DNA from: Hydractinia symbiolongicarpus
Lineage: Eukaryota > Cnidaria > Hydrozoa > Anthoathecata > Hydractiniidae
DNA: 60,000 nt
NCBI RefSeq assembly: GCF_029227915.1
Contig: NC_079886.1
Span: 15,788,501-15,848,500, forward strand
Reading direction: 5' to 3'
Position 1 is the first letter of the stretch; each line of letters opens with the position of its first letter. The position numbers were made by a program, and so were the translations under genes. This document shows positions 1 through 12,900 of this stretch, piece after piece. The notes under the pieces were generated by a model, which saw only the letters and a program-made list of their open reading frames with translations, did not search any database and was not told the DNA's origin.

Positions 1-2740
1 CGCTAAAATAATTATAATAGAAGTGAAAAACAAGACAGATTATTGTTGTAACACCCTCCTTCGTTATGATTAATATATATTTTTAAAATTACGGTAGCTA
101 TGGTCAATAACTAGTCAATGTTAACTTATATTATAGCACAATAGTAAATAGGGAAATCTAATCAGTAGTTTTGGGCTGTGAAGGTAGTTTAGTTGGGTTG
201 TAAGAGCCTTCTTTTTTTGTACGTTTGATATTGATAAAAATATTCAAAAAATTATTAAATACTCAAAAGAGCACCAGGAAAAAGAGCATACAATCATAGA
301 AGTAAGTAAAAATCAGGACAATCCATCTTAAGATTCTAATAATTAAAGAAAAACAAAATTAATTAACAACAAGATAGAAACCATGGTTGTTGTTTTCTTA
401 GTACAAAAATACATGAAGAAATTTACCAAATGCTTTAATATAAAGTTGGATACGTTAGGAACAATGATTTGTGAGGATTATGAATTACTTTGGGTCAAAT
501 TATTTTGACTCATGTAATTTATAATGCATAGATCCTTTGTGACTGTTGCAGGCTTATCGGAGTAGCAAGATATTTGTTTTTGTAGTTTTATGCTTTCTTC
601 TTTTGCTCGCCTGTGGAAAATTTGCTTGATCAGGGAGGATAATTTTTCATTTTAAGGGTACAGTATACCTTTTAAGCATGGTTTATTAAATGGCGATTTT
701 TTCTGCAATAGTTAATCAAAGTTTATTCATTCATACATCACCAAAAAGCATTTTTCAACACCTACTAAATGGTATAAAAATGATTTGAAACTTTTTTTCA
801 GAGACATTTTTGAAACACACCCTGCCTTCAAAAAAGTGACTTCATTCACAAAACTACTTCGTTTCCAAATCTCATTCGATGTTCTTTAGAATCGTGATAG
901 ATGTATGTAAAAACGATATTTTAATTATTTTCCACAAAGTCCCCATTTTTGATTTATTTTACTTTTTCTAAAAACGCCATTTTTTAACTGAAACTTTTGT
1001 CTTTAAGATGTAATATCTAGAGAATCGTTGATTCTTTTTTAAAAAATATCGCTTTTAGATAAACATGTTGGCTTTAGCACAGTAGCACTCTCCCTTGTAG
1101 ATCTTCTGTAGTTTTGTAAAAGAGATTTGAAATGTAATAGATGGTATACGAAAAAAAACACTACGAAAAAGTGTTTTAAAGATTTTTTAAAATGTCACAC
1201 CTTTCAGGCATACTCATAATGATGGTAATACTTCACACTTCCGAGGCGAGGAATATTCACAGGGTTGTCCTTTTAAATTTTATTATTCGCAAAGACGTGA
1301 CTGAGAATACCATAGAAATAGAACTTTCTAAGTCGTTTAACATTTTTCTGTCACTTGCATAAACAGAACAGGATGGCATACATTTTTAGAACTGAAAGAT
1401 TTGAGGTGGGTTTTTTTTTCAGATGGTCATTTCTTTTTGGAAAGGAAATATAATTTATCTTTAAAGGTTATACTCAAGAAGATGATAAGTGTAAAAAAAA
1501 TTCACTCGTAATTCCTATTGAATTTGAAGGTGTAAAAGACCCATCAGAAGAAAAAGTTAGTTATTTGGATAAAGTCAATATTCCCTTTCGAAAAATAAAT
1601 AAATAGTTTCGCCATTGGAAAGATCATCGTTCCTTTGGTATAAATGGCTTATAAAAAAAACATGATTTTTTGATACAATAAAGGTATACCGTCACCTTAG
1701 AAATTGCTAATTTTAGAGATTGCTTAATGGCAATAAAATAAAATACCAACTTTTCTAATTTAATTTATTTCACATCAGAAAAAACTGCCAACTTAAAACG
1801 CCATTTGCCTGCTTTATGTTGGAAAACTTGTGTTTTTTCTGTCGTAAATTTATATTTGGTTTTGTTATCACGCGCTCCCATACACAAACAACTTGACTTA
1901 AAAGAAAAAGTAAGAGCAGAACTTTGGCAAATATTTGCTAAGATTTTGTTGACTTAGTTGTCTAATTAAAAAATTAAATTAGGTGGTTTAAAAGGCAAAT
2001 TAGAAAGTTGAATTAAGTGAATTAAAAGGCGAATTAGAAAGGCTGAATACTAAGAAAATAATACAGGTAAAGAGGTGATGATGAGATAATGCAATGCTGC
2101 AATCGTTTCTAACCTTGGTAACTGTTTTAATAACAATTTTAAAAACATTTTCTTTTACACCCTCAGAATTGCTAAAAAAGTAGACATATGGACTGTGTAT
2201 CAAAAAATGATTTGACATTGAAAAAAAAAGTTTTAATAACGTCATTGGTATTAAAAATGAAGTCATATCCGCAAGAAAGTTTGCTATTTAAAAAATGCAG
2301 ATAAAAGGTCTGGTTCTCCAGAAATATTGGCAGGGATGTCATTAAACTTGCAGCCCATTGATAACTACCTAATGACCAACATACAACACATATGTAATAA
2401 ATATTTTTTGTAACATTAAAACACTCTTTTGTGAAAACGTGTGTATTAGTGGTGTGGTTATGAGAGAGAATTTTGAATAAGTTCATGATAACCTTGACTA
2501 TCAAAACAATTGTTTGTAATGTATAGATTATTTTTCTTATTCTATTTATTTTTTTAATTTTGTATACTTAAGTTTTTCAATGAGTTTGAGTTTCTGTTGC
2601 TGGAGTAGCCAGTCAAATTGAAGACAAGTGTTTTTATATTTGATAAATATTAAAAATCAGGTCTGATGATTCTTCAATGCTCTTTTTGTTAATTATAAAG
2701 ATATTATGCAATTAATAAAAAAAATGTTCTTTTTATTTAG
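1..2740. other. Left flank or intron upstream of first visible DGK exon
   Basis: No exon could be recognised here. The first visible DGK exon starts inside the recoverin-homology domain at codon phase 0 after a good acceptor (ttttatttag), so at least one upstream coding exon must lie in this stretch or left of the window. I looked for the conserved start of the domain and did not find it. The stretch holds the MITE at 655-1697 and otherwise AT-rich non-coding sequence. Confidence 0.6.
655..1697. mobile_element. TIR element (MITE-like), TA target duplication
   Basis: The left end reads AGGGTACAGTATACCTTT, and the right end, read on the - strand, reads AGGTGACGGTATACCTTT (15 of 18 identical). 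Both are flanked by TA (653-654 and 1698-1699), as expected for Tc1/mariner-type or similar TA-inserting elements. The 1043-bp body has no recognisable transposase. A 50-codon open stretch without ATG (1454-1606) ends in a stop near the right end and may be a decayed coding remnant. The superfamily is not established. Confidence 0.6.
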
Positions 2741-3965
2741 CCAATGGGTTATGATGGTTTTAAAATATTTATGTCATCTTACCTTGGGGACACTGTGAGT
2801 GATGAGCTATGTCAGACATTGTTTTGGACTTTTCATAAAAAGGTTCCTGCCTCCGATGCCGCAAACATAGAACTGCCAAATGCATTGCTGAAGAAGTTTT
2901 TAGTAGAAAATGGTAAACTAGACAGTATTGATGGATATGGTAAATTATCTACTGTAGTTTTAGGCAGTTAAAATGCATAGTTGCTATGATGTTTACTGGA
3001 CCAAACACAAATGAAAAACCCTTTGGTATTTGTTAGAGGGATGATGTAGAAATAAACTTTGCACTAACTATGCACTAACACTATGCCTAATGCAAAAAAT
3101 GTTCAAAGTTTGCCATGCATCTCTATTCTCTTGTGAAATTTCCCAAATTGTGTACTGATATCAAGCTTTTGCATAATCTTAGTTATTGAATCAGTTTTAA
3201 AATATTTGAACTTCTTTTTTAGATTCTGCATATACAAGAATAGCCAAAGGTGCAAGACGTGCAACTGTTGTTGCTACTGCCACAGTTGTTGCTGGTATTA
3301 ACCGTAACGACAGTCCCAGAGGAGAACATGCTTCTCCAAGGCAAACGAATTTGAACTCCTCAATGAGTTCTAATAAATCTGCTTTTAATGACAGTCTCCA
3401 GCCAGGTTAGTGTGACATAAAGAATTCCTATGTGAGTTAAATTCTGACTGGAATTTGCTTTAAGGTTAGCCATTTCAGTTATGCAGTTGCTTAATCACAT
3501 GAATCTTTATGGTTTTTTCTCTATAGCTTTGTTCAAATTTTGCTCACAGTGTTTCAATCTGTATTGAAAAGAATTATTTTGTATTAAGTAGGATGGTAAC
3601 AAAAACTCTTATATATCTTTACAACTAGCTTACACCTTTATCAAATACAATAATAAAGAATTACCCTGGTGTAATAACACTAACCTTGTTTTGGTACCTC
3701 GTGATCACTGTAATAAGGTTAATTTGCGTATTTTTAGGTAACCTAAACAAGAAAGCGTTATCTGATTTTGAGGTCTCTAATTGTCACCACGACAACCACA
3801 TTAATCAAGGGCAAAAGAGTCTTTCATTTGATGAATCGACAGGTGATTTAAATAACCAGAAGACGTCTGCACATGAATTGGCTTATGTTCCCATGATTGA
3901 AATTAAAGAAATAGCATGTTATTTGTCATTATTAGAAGGTGGTGATGTGCAAGATAAGTTAGAAT
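2741..3965 (+). CDS. DGK exons 1-3: recoverin-homology (RVH) region
   Basis: Exon 1 (2741-2939) starts with [13 protein letters not shown], matching the GYEGF...YLE stretch of type I DGK RVH domains, then a Phe/Trp-rich helix. Exon 2 (3223-3405) is a Ser/Asn-rich low-complexity linker preceded by an Arg/Thr/Val stretch. Exon 3 (3738-3965) ends with [16 protein letters not shown], the conserved lead-in to EF-hand 1. The RVH region couples the EF-hands to autoinhibition in this family. Phases join: exon 1 leaves one base G, exon 2 starts AT to give Asp, exon 2 leaves G, and exon 3 starts GT to give Gly. Failure to splice exon 1 would hit a stop at about 2970. Confidence 0.92.
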
Positions 3966-6900
3966 GTAAGATTTTTTTACTTTTTTATATACTTATAGCA
4001 TTCTTCCTATATTTTTATTATTGCTTTGTTTTTATATTTAGGCCATTCTAGCCAGATTTAAAAACTCTTCGCCATTTACACTATAATGTATCCCCAAACT
4101 GAACTTCCTGTGCAAATTTTGCAGTAGTTTTAACATTTTTCCATAAACAAAGTTCCTCAATTTTAAGATACACATTTCTTCAAGATGCACGTCTTGTAGA
4201 GCCTAATTGTTAAATCTATATATTAATACGCCTTGTGTGTATTGGTGTGTGTGTGTGCGCCAGTGTGGCCAAGGAAGAAAAATTATCAGTCACTTTCTTA
4301 TGGCTTGAGCATTGCCTCCCTTGAGCGTCACATTACGCTAAAGTTTACCAAAATAAATTTTGTTGCAAATTGTTTATCATTGGCGTTTTGGAATAAAATA
4401 TTGTTTTATAGGGCATATGCAATATATATAACAAAATAATTAAATTTAACCTCTCATCTTTTACATTTTGATTTATTTTTTGTGGGAGAGTGTCAGTATG
4501 CAATAGACCGAAATGACTTTTTGAAACTAATTGGCTAATTGGTCAATTAGTTTCACACCATACAAGCTGTTATTTTTTTTAAATATATTTTATGTAAACT
4601 TTTGTAACAGACTACTGTGTACCTTAGGGGTACTAATTTTCACGGGTATTTATTTTCGCGAGTCAAAAAAGTTGTACTTCGCTTTGCAGGAATTAATTTT
4701 CGCGGAAGTAGACTTTAAATAAAAAATGTAATTTATTAAGTTTGCATTCCACAAGAAACCCTCCGAAATGGGAAATTAAAGCAATTAAAACACATGTTCT
4801 AAAAAATTGCCACTTTCTTACTAATCATAAGCCATGGTCTAATGCATCAAACGCATTTCCATCATCATCATCTGATTCTGGTGCTGAGTAATTATTAGAA
4901 TCACCGTCAGGTTCTCATTCTGAGTTGGAGTCATCCTCACTTTCCTGGATTTTCTCACGAAAACAATCAAGCTCTTCTGGAAAGAGGGTCGATAACCTCA
5001 GGTTTTCACGTAACTGGAGAGATTCAATCAGAGGGCGTATATCTGCAAATGGATCCAAAGATGGAAGACCCCTTAACCATAGCGCTGGTTTGAGAACTAA
5101 AAGACGATAGTCAACCTCTATGTCATCTAGCTCCACACGATTTTCAAGTCCTAGAGATATTTGTCTTGAAAACCATGCAGTAAACTTCCCTTCAAGAAGT
5201 CTTTCGTAAACTTCTTCATGGTTAATCCAGTGGTTGAACCACATGTGTCATGTTCGGTGGTATCTTCGTTGACAAAATGTTGTTATCTTTATGTTTGGGA
5301 AGAAAAACAAACGATGTGATGTGATTTTTCGCGGGTATTAATTTTCGCAAATTTCAATTGAAAAAGAAATTTGTGGGTATTAATTTTCGCGAGTTTAACA
5401 TCGCGAAATATTTCATGTGCAATTAATTTCACGAAAATGGTTAAAAAACGCGAAATTTGCTAAAAAAATGTTCCCATGAAAATTAGTACTCCTAAGGTAA
5501 GATTTAAAATTGTGTGTAAGACTTTATTAGTGGTAGAGACAGCATGCAAGTTGCTGAAAGGACTGAATTTTGTTAATTTAGGGTTTACAAACCGTTCTCT
5601 TTAGGAAGGACTGTATGCAATATATCGAAAAACGTTTTTTGCATTATAATTTATTCTTGCAATTAATTTTTTTCAAATTTCGTATAAATATTTCTGCAAT
5701 ATTTGAAGTGTTGTTAACTGTTTTTTTTTTAACATTTTATGTCAAACTTTAGTACTGTGGACTATGGAATAAACTAACCGATGTCAATATATATAGGATT
5801 TGTGTTTGATATTGATCAGCTTTTTTTTGTATGAGACACAATGAAATATATTACAATACACATATTGAATGATTTAAATTTTATGGGTGGCATGTATTTT
5901 GAAATGCTTTGGTGAACCTTTTTTCAAATAATTTGTGCATTTTCAGAGCAAGTATTTTTAGTATATTTAGCTTTTAATGTTACATTGTCCTGCAGTTGTT
6001 GGACACATTCAATTTTGTTAGTCACTTATATGTGACAATTCCAAGGAATTTGATAACAGTTATATAGCGATAATTTTCACTTATTGATGTGCTTTATGGC
6101 TATATTGCTAACAGTAACAAGATTATCGATAAATGTTAATATTTATTGGAAATTATCGCTAATTATAGCTAAGGCTATTTTATCGCTAAATTTATTGCTA
6201 TATCTCTTACAAATTTATTGCTGAATAAATTATAATCATAAAATGGTGGCGTTAGCTAAGAAAGCTATGTAGCTTTTTTTATTGGAGAATCAGGGGCTTT
6301 TGGGATATTTGATCAAAGCAAACAGAAAATTCAAAAATGACCAAGAAAGTTTTGCTAGTTATCTGGATTTTTAGGTTAAGTCAGGATAAATTTTATTTTT
6401 AGAGGATATGATCTAGAATATAAATCACTAGTCGGTAGCCCGTGGATAAATCCATGGGGTCGCCTGTCCTTTATATACTGCATTTCGTGTGTCTATCTAC
6501 TTGAGGTACCATTTTGCGCAGAGACACACAGAATACGGCTATTATTATAGAGAAGAGGATAATCATCGAACATGTGGATATTTTATGTGTTTTGTTTACT
6601 ACAACAGGGTATGCCTTTTCATGTAGTTCTTGTATCTCTTTTTCTTTCCAAAACAAAGTTTGTAACAAAATCAGTAACCAAGGAGTTTAATAGGGCACGC
6701 GTTTTATGTACTCTTTGTTACGAATAAATTAAATGTGTAACTTTCTATCCCAGATAATTATTGTAACAAAGCTTGGGAAGGGGGCATTGGCTATTTTTCT
6801 TTCATAATGTATAAAGTCATCCTTAAAGGACGTCTAAATAATGGGTGGAAGAGGGTCTTTGTATTTTTATTGATTTTGTTGGCTTTTTGAGGAGAAGAGA

Positions 6901-9900
6901 GGATTATACAAACTGTTTTGTTCTCAATTTACATGAGAAGCATTTTAAATAAAAATCTTAGTTGTTAAAATTTGCATTGTTTCCTGACATAGTTATTTTT
7001 TAATTTCGCTATGATTTTTTTCAGAATTTGTTTGCATTGTTTCCTCAGAAAATTATTCTTTAATTTTGCACTTTCCCTCTGAAAATTATCCTTTAATTTT
7101 GCATTGTTTACTAGTAAATTATTCTTTAATCTTGCTGTTTCCTTTTCTGACGGCTGCTAAAGTTTCTCCTGCAAACAGTTTCTTTCTTCATAAAATTGAA
7201 AACTCATTCCACCCCATGGAGAAATAATTTGGTGACACAGGTTATAAACTAAAATGAATACATCAACATTTCCATTTCATATTATGGTGACAAGTAAGGC
7301 GTAAGTAAGGCAACTTAATTAGTTGCTTTACGGGTGAAGTCGATAGTAGTTTATGGTTGGTGGGTCAGCGAAATAAAAATAATTTTATCGAGAATGTATG
7401 GTCGGAACAACAACAACCAAAAAAAAAAATAATAACAACGGAAGAGGGTGTTACGACAGGCATATTTTTCTATGTATTTTTGCATAACAATCGCAGTTTA
7501 TATTTTTTAAGTTGCGAAGAAAAATTAATATTAATTTGTCTCACTAAAGAAATGTAACTAGCAGCACTCAAGGTGAAAAGATAAAAATACTTTCATACTC
7601 AAAAACTTGTTTTTAAAAGTTATGCAGCAAGAATTTTTTTTGTGTTGTTTTGAAAGTTATACAGCAAGAATTATTCTTGTTCTGTTTAAAAAGTTATACA
7701 GAATATACTTGTGTTGTTTTGAAAGTTATACAGCTAGTAATACTTGTGCTGTTTGGAACAACACAGCAAGTTATTGTTCTCCCACTTAAGTATAATGAAA
7801 AAAACAAAAGTTATTTTGATAAAAAACTTAAGTGTTCCTTTAATGTTTTTTGCGCAGTCTTAGTTTAGTTGACAATATATAAAAAATTCATACAGGAGGA
7901 GGGTTTTACGACAAGTGTATTCTAGCTTGTTTTTATTAATTTTCCTAAAAAGTATCGACTAAAAGTCTTGCAGTATTACATTTTAGCAAGCGTAATTTTA
8001 AACATCTATATAATAACTATAAAGAAAGAGGGTGTACAGCAATAAGTAAGTAAGTAACGGGAAGTTTTGATGTCCTTGGGGATTCCATCCTCACGGTTGG
8101 CTGTTACATTGCCACCAGAGATACGTATAGCATTGCTCTAACTTGCTTGCCTATCACACAAGCCTGTTAGCGGTCAGTAGATGGCACAAAATGAGCTGAC
8201 AACACTGCATTTAAAGTGTCCTGAAGTGGGGTCTCAAACCTGAAACTTATGATTACAATTCGAATGCGCTACCACTACACTATCTGTCTTGTTTTTCACT
8301 TGTATTATAACTATTTTAGCGAAAGTAGCTATTTTTTGTTATAAATCATATAAAAATTTAAACTTATGTTTAAAGCGTAAGTAAAGGAGAAAAATTTTTT
8401 TCAAATAATTAGAAAGAAAAAACCCTGGTCTTTCTAATGGTACAATGGTATTTAAAGTTCATTTTTTCCAAAAAATTTGTTTGCTATGTGATAACGATCA
8501 AATAATTGTTCCCACATAATCACCTTGGGTATCACTTTTTTCTACTCAATTATGAGAATGAACACATGCAGCATAAATTTTTTTTAAAAACCTGTTGGCT
8601 AATACTCATTACTATAGTGACCAATTATTTATGCAGAAGTATAAGATTTCTGTTGAAAACTTCAAAGCTCTTTTTCACAGTGTTTTTTTTAAGAGAGTGC
8701 CTCCTACGTTTTAAACCTCTTTTACAATACTATAAAAGCTCTGAGGTTAAGAGCAGGCTTAATGTGGAGATGAATGTTTGATCCAAAAACAATTTTTTAT
8801 TTCATGAGTTTAAGCAGAATTTAAGTTGCACTAAAGTTGTACTAAATATCTCAAAAGTAAAGAATGTTAACAAACACCAAACATGAGAACCTAGTAGTTT
8901 TGTAAATGTGATCTCATTTGTTAGAGAGGGGTCGTTTTTATCCGTGTCTATTAAACTGTCAAACTTTGTTTTTTCTTAATAATTTTCATACCATCATACA
9001 AGCTTTTTAAAAATATAAATACAGGAACAGAGGTATAAAATGATGTTGGACTTATACTAGAGCTTAAAAAGTTAGTTGCATAAATTATGATGTCATATTT
9101 GGGAAATAGCAAATTTTGACATTTTCTGTCATCAGTAATTTTAGACCTGTTGAGGGATATGCATTGAAACTTTATCAATGCATAAATATTATAAAGGTGA
9201 ATTGATTAGCATAAAATTTTTAGCCAAAATAATACTTGTTGGCTTATTAATTATGGTGTTATAATTTTCTTAAAAATCCAAGAATGTCTCTTTCTAGCCT
9301 TTATTGAGAAGTAGCATAGTGAAAAAAATCTAATGGGCAGATCCAGAAAAATTTTGTGAAAAACTGAGATCAGGAGGCAAAAAAAACAAATTTAGCTAAT
9401 ATGGGCTGTTGCCTAGCAACCAAATTTTCCTGCATATGAGGCTAAATGAAATTTGTAGATAATGATCTGTACTAACATTTTAGATTATTTATAGAAAAAA
9501 GTTAAAATAATTTTTAGAGCAAAACTCCTGAAACCCTTTATTGCCAAATATGGTGCAATTATGATTTTTTTTCATAAATGCAAAAATGTTACTTCCTAGT
9601 ATTTATAATTAACTTTGTACGAAAAATCATTAAATTGTGATGAGCAGATCCAGAGAAAAACTTTATCGTATGAACAGACCCTTATTTATAGGTAACTTCG
9701 CTATCACGTGTGCCCCAAAATAAGAAGCTAAATTAATTTTTTTAGTTAAAATACATTATGAATATATAATTCTGGAGTGCACCATGGGAGCCATCAAGCT
9801 TTCTGTAGCAAACAAAACTCTTCTCCCCCATTTAACACCATAATTCTAAATTTAAAGGAATATTTCTGATGACACCATCCCCCATAAATGAAATGTCCAA

Positions 9901-12900
9901 TACAGGATTTCACTGCCACAAAACAAAGAAAACATTAACAAAAAGTGACGTAATTTACGGAATGACCACACAAGCTATATTGTGTTAATGTCTAATAATA
10001 ATACTTTTGATACCGCAATTTTGTGCAATATAAGGAAATCTCCCAGCATGCAAGCAGTGAAAAAAATCTAAAAACGGGACTTTTTGGTAGTGTTTGTATG
10101 TTATGTGGTTTGTGTAAACAGGGTTTTAAGTGCAACAACGAAAACATCCCCTAATTTGGCTGTATATTATTTAATTTAAGCAGAACATTCTTATTATGTT
10201 GGGATATAATATAATTTTTCTTATTAAAGTTTGGCAAATTAAATGATCACATATAAAATTATTCCAAAGCAACAGCTAAAGGCTAGCTAGCTAGCTGCCC
10301 TGAACCAAGACTTGTTTAAGTTTTAGGAAAGGATTCAAATCATTGACATGGACTTTTATATAAAGAAAAGCTTGTTTCTTACCTGTTGTAAAGTAGCTAG
10401 CTAATTCAATAAGGTTTTGTTCCTGCTTTTTGTTGAAAGTTTGGCAAATTAAATATCACAACGTCTTTGCCGCTTTGCAATTATTTAATCACAAACATTA
10501 AAAGAATGTTGTCTCACTTGTTGTCTGCATAATTAGCTATAAATGCATTTGTCAGCCATATTGGGTTATTATCAATATCGGCAGAGAAAACAAATCAAAT
10601 TAGCGATAAATATAACTTAGTATTGCTTATCGCTATATATCTTTATCGCTAATCAATTTCTATTTAGCGATAATTTTATTGTTTTTTAACTAATTATCGC
10701 TGAATAGCTTCAATAGCTTATATGATTATATGATTATTTTCTTTTTTTATAATAAGGCAGATTGCAAGATTTGCGCTTGTTTTTGTTTGTTGTTTGATGC
10801 ATGTATATCTGTTACATGGATTATATGAGAAATACAGTGGATTCGTCCACGGACATACAGCTAGTCTATAGTATCAATACAAACAACTCCACAAAGTCAA
10901 ATCCATATGGTTGGTAATAATCACCGTAAAAAGATTTCACTTTGTCATCTTTTTTCTTTTTTTCTTCTCATTCACATAATATTTTTCGAGAAAACTATTG
11001 TGTGAATGTTTGAACATAAATAAAACTCTTGTAACTAACACCTGAGCCTATGGACAAGTTGGTATAATAGCTTTTACTGTTACAGGGTTCGAGAGATATA
11101 AAGTCAGTTTGCAAAAATTGCAAAAATCTTTCTTAAAAAATAATGAAAATCATCTAGTTTAGATGAAAAAATTTAAACATATTTTGCTTCGAATTATTGC
11201 TGACCATAACGTCATTTGCTTTTCTAGTAAGCCCTTATTTTTAACTTAACATGGTTGCACTGATTAAAAAATTGTTAATAAAAAACAGCATTAAGCTCAA
11301 ATCAGCAATCTGTTAATTTTATAAAAAACAAAACAGCTATGTTTAGGCTTTACGCGTTCTGTGTCAATAGTTTTTAAAAAATACACTTAATCTCAAATCT
11401 TACATCACTTAATCTGACTCGAGGACTAAACGTCTGTTTTCCGTTTCTGTCATCTGTCATGTACTAAAAATTTAAGAAACATGACCTGACTGGTTAAAAT
11501 TGTTTAAATGAAAAATCTGACAAGTCTTTTGTTACTCCTTTAGTATTATATACAAAAAATTTTTTAAAGTGTTAGTCTAGTTCTCCATGATTTTATTGAG
11601 ATGTTTTTATGACCTAAATGTGCTAAACCAGTTATCTAAAGACAATTCTCATTATTCTCTTCTACTTTTCTAGTTGTGTTCCGTGTGTATGATTGTGATA
11701 TGAACAACTATCTAGACCAACAGGTAATATTATGCACATACACATAAATAAACACGATACCTCGACAGATAATCTTGTTGTAGAAGTGTTAACGTTTTTT
11801 TAGGAACTGGAATCTATAGTCTCACAAATGATTCGAGTGGCAGAATATTTAGGTTGGGACACGTCAGTCTTAAAACCAGTAAGATGTTCTATTATTTGCC
11901 ATGTTAACATTGAAAGTGTTTAGGTTTTTGATAGAAGTAAATTTCGTTACCTCGGTATAGCCTTTATGTTATTTGTAAAATCTTACCGTTAAATATATAT
12001 AGCAATTTTGCTACCATAATTTAAAAAGCCCTTTCTGCATACAAAATGAAAACTTGTTGAATTGATCAAAGTTTGGATCACTAATTTTAATTTAATACCA
12101 TGTTTGTCAATTTTAGAACTTGTATTTGTAAATGATTTTGATATAAGTTGTAAAAGTTGTTTCAAATTGAAAGTATATATAGAAGTTTCATCCTAACTTT
12201 TATATGTTTTAAAAACTGCATTTAACCATAATTTATAACAGTACCTTCTCTTGAGAAAGGGGATCGTCAAAAACCAACACTCATAAAATATTCATCACAC
12301 TTATAACGATTCATGAATGTGTATTTAAACTGAATTGAGGTTCTTTTGTTTCCATAAATAAATTTCATGAAAGTTTTAATGTTTGTACTGTTTGCAAAAG
12401 TTGTGATTAAAAACTCGCTATTAAAATCACGAAGTATGTCTTTTAGCTACATAAATAGCCATTTCAAAGTTTTGTGTTTGCTTAACAGTTTTTCTACACA
12501 TTATATTTCAGATACTCACAGACATGTTGGCAGAGATGGATTTTGATGCTGATGGACAGATTAGTATGGAAGAATGGGTGAAGGGAGGGATGAATAATAT
12601 TCCTTTTCTTGTATTGCTTGGCATGGATGTTGTAAGTATCATAAAACATTAAGCTATGCAATGCAAGGGAGGAAAATTATAATGTTATTTAAGGGTTATT
12701 ATTGCTTATAGAAGTATCTATATCTATAAGTATCATTAGGTATATTTCTAGATAATTAATATTTGCATTTTTTTATGCCAAAGATTTATAAAGTTCTTCC
12801 AGGTTTTTAATTTCGCAGATCTGTGTTAGACAACTGAAATTTTATTATTTCGTGAATGGATGTTACCAACACAGTATTGATTTTTCATTTTTGGCGCAAT

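Larger units (their letters stand above)
6031..10715 (-). mobile_element. Large TIR element, copy A (right end truncated)
   Basis: The left end, TGTGACAATTCCAAGGAATT after TA (6029-6030), matches the end of copy B at 55452 read in reverse. Homology to B continues internally in reverse order: 6035-6400 with 55070-55450, 9280-9720 with 53400-53820, 9780-10270 with 52800-53230, and 10440-10700 with 51960-52480. Subterminal zones are rich in TTATCGCTA-type words. The right terminus (ggaatttgataac) is missing. It contains a mini-Helitron (6428-6553), a minisatellite and a SINE. No transposase is seen, so it is presumably non-autonomous. The strand given is relative to copy B. Confidence 0.7.

Noticed and set aside
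1454-1606. 50-codon open stretch
   Set aside because: No ATG, no recognisable domain, inside a MITE.
8218-8290. tRNA gene on the - strand
   Set aside because: A- and B-box-like words but no cloverleaf; it is the head of a SINE with a (TTAC)n tail.
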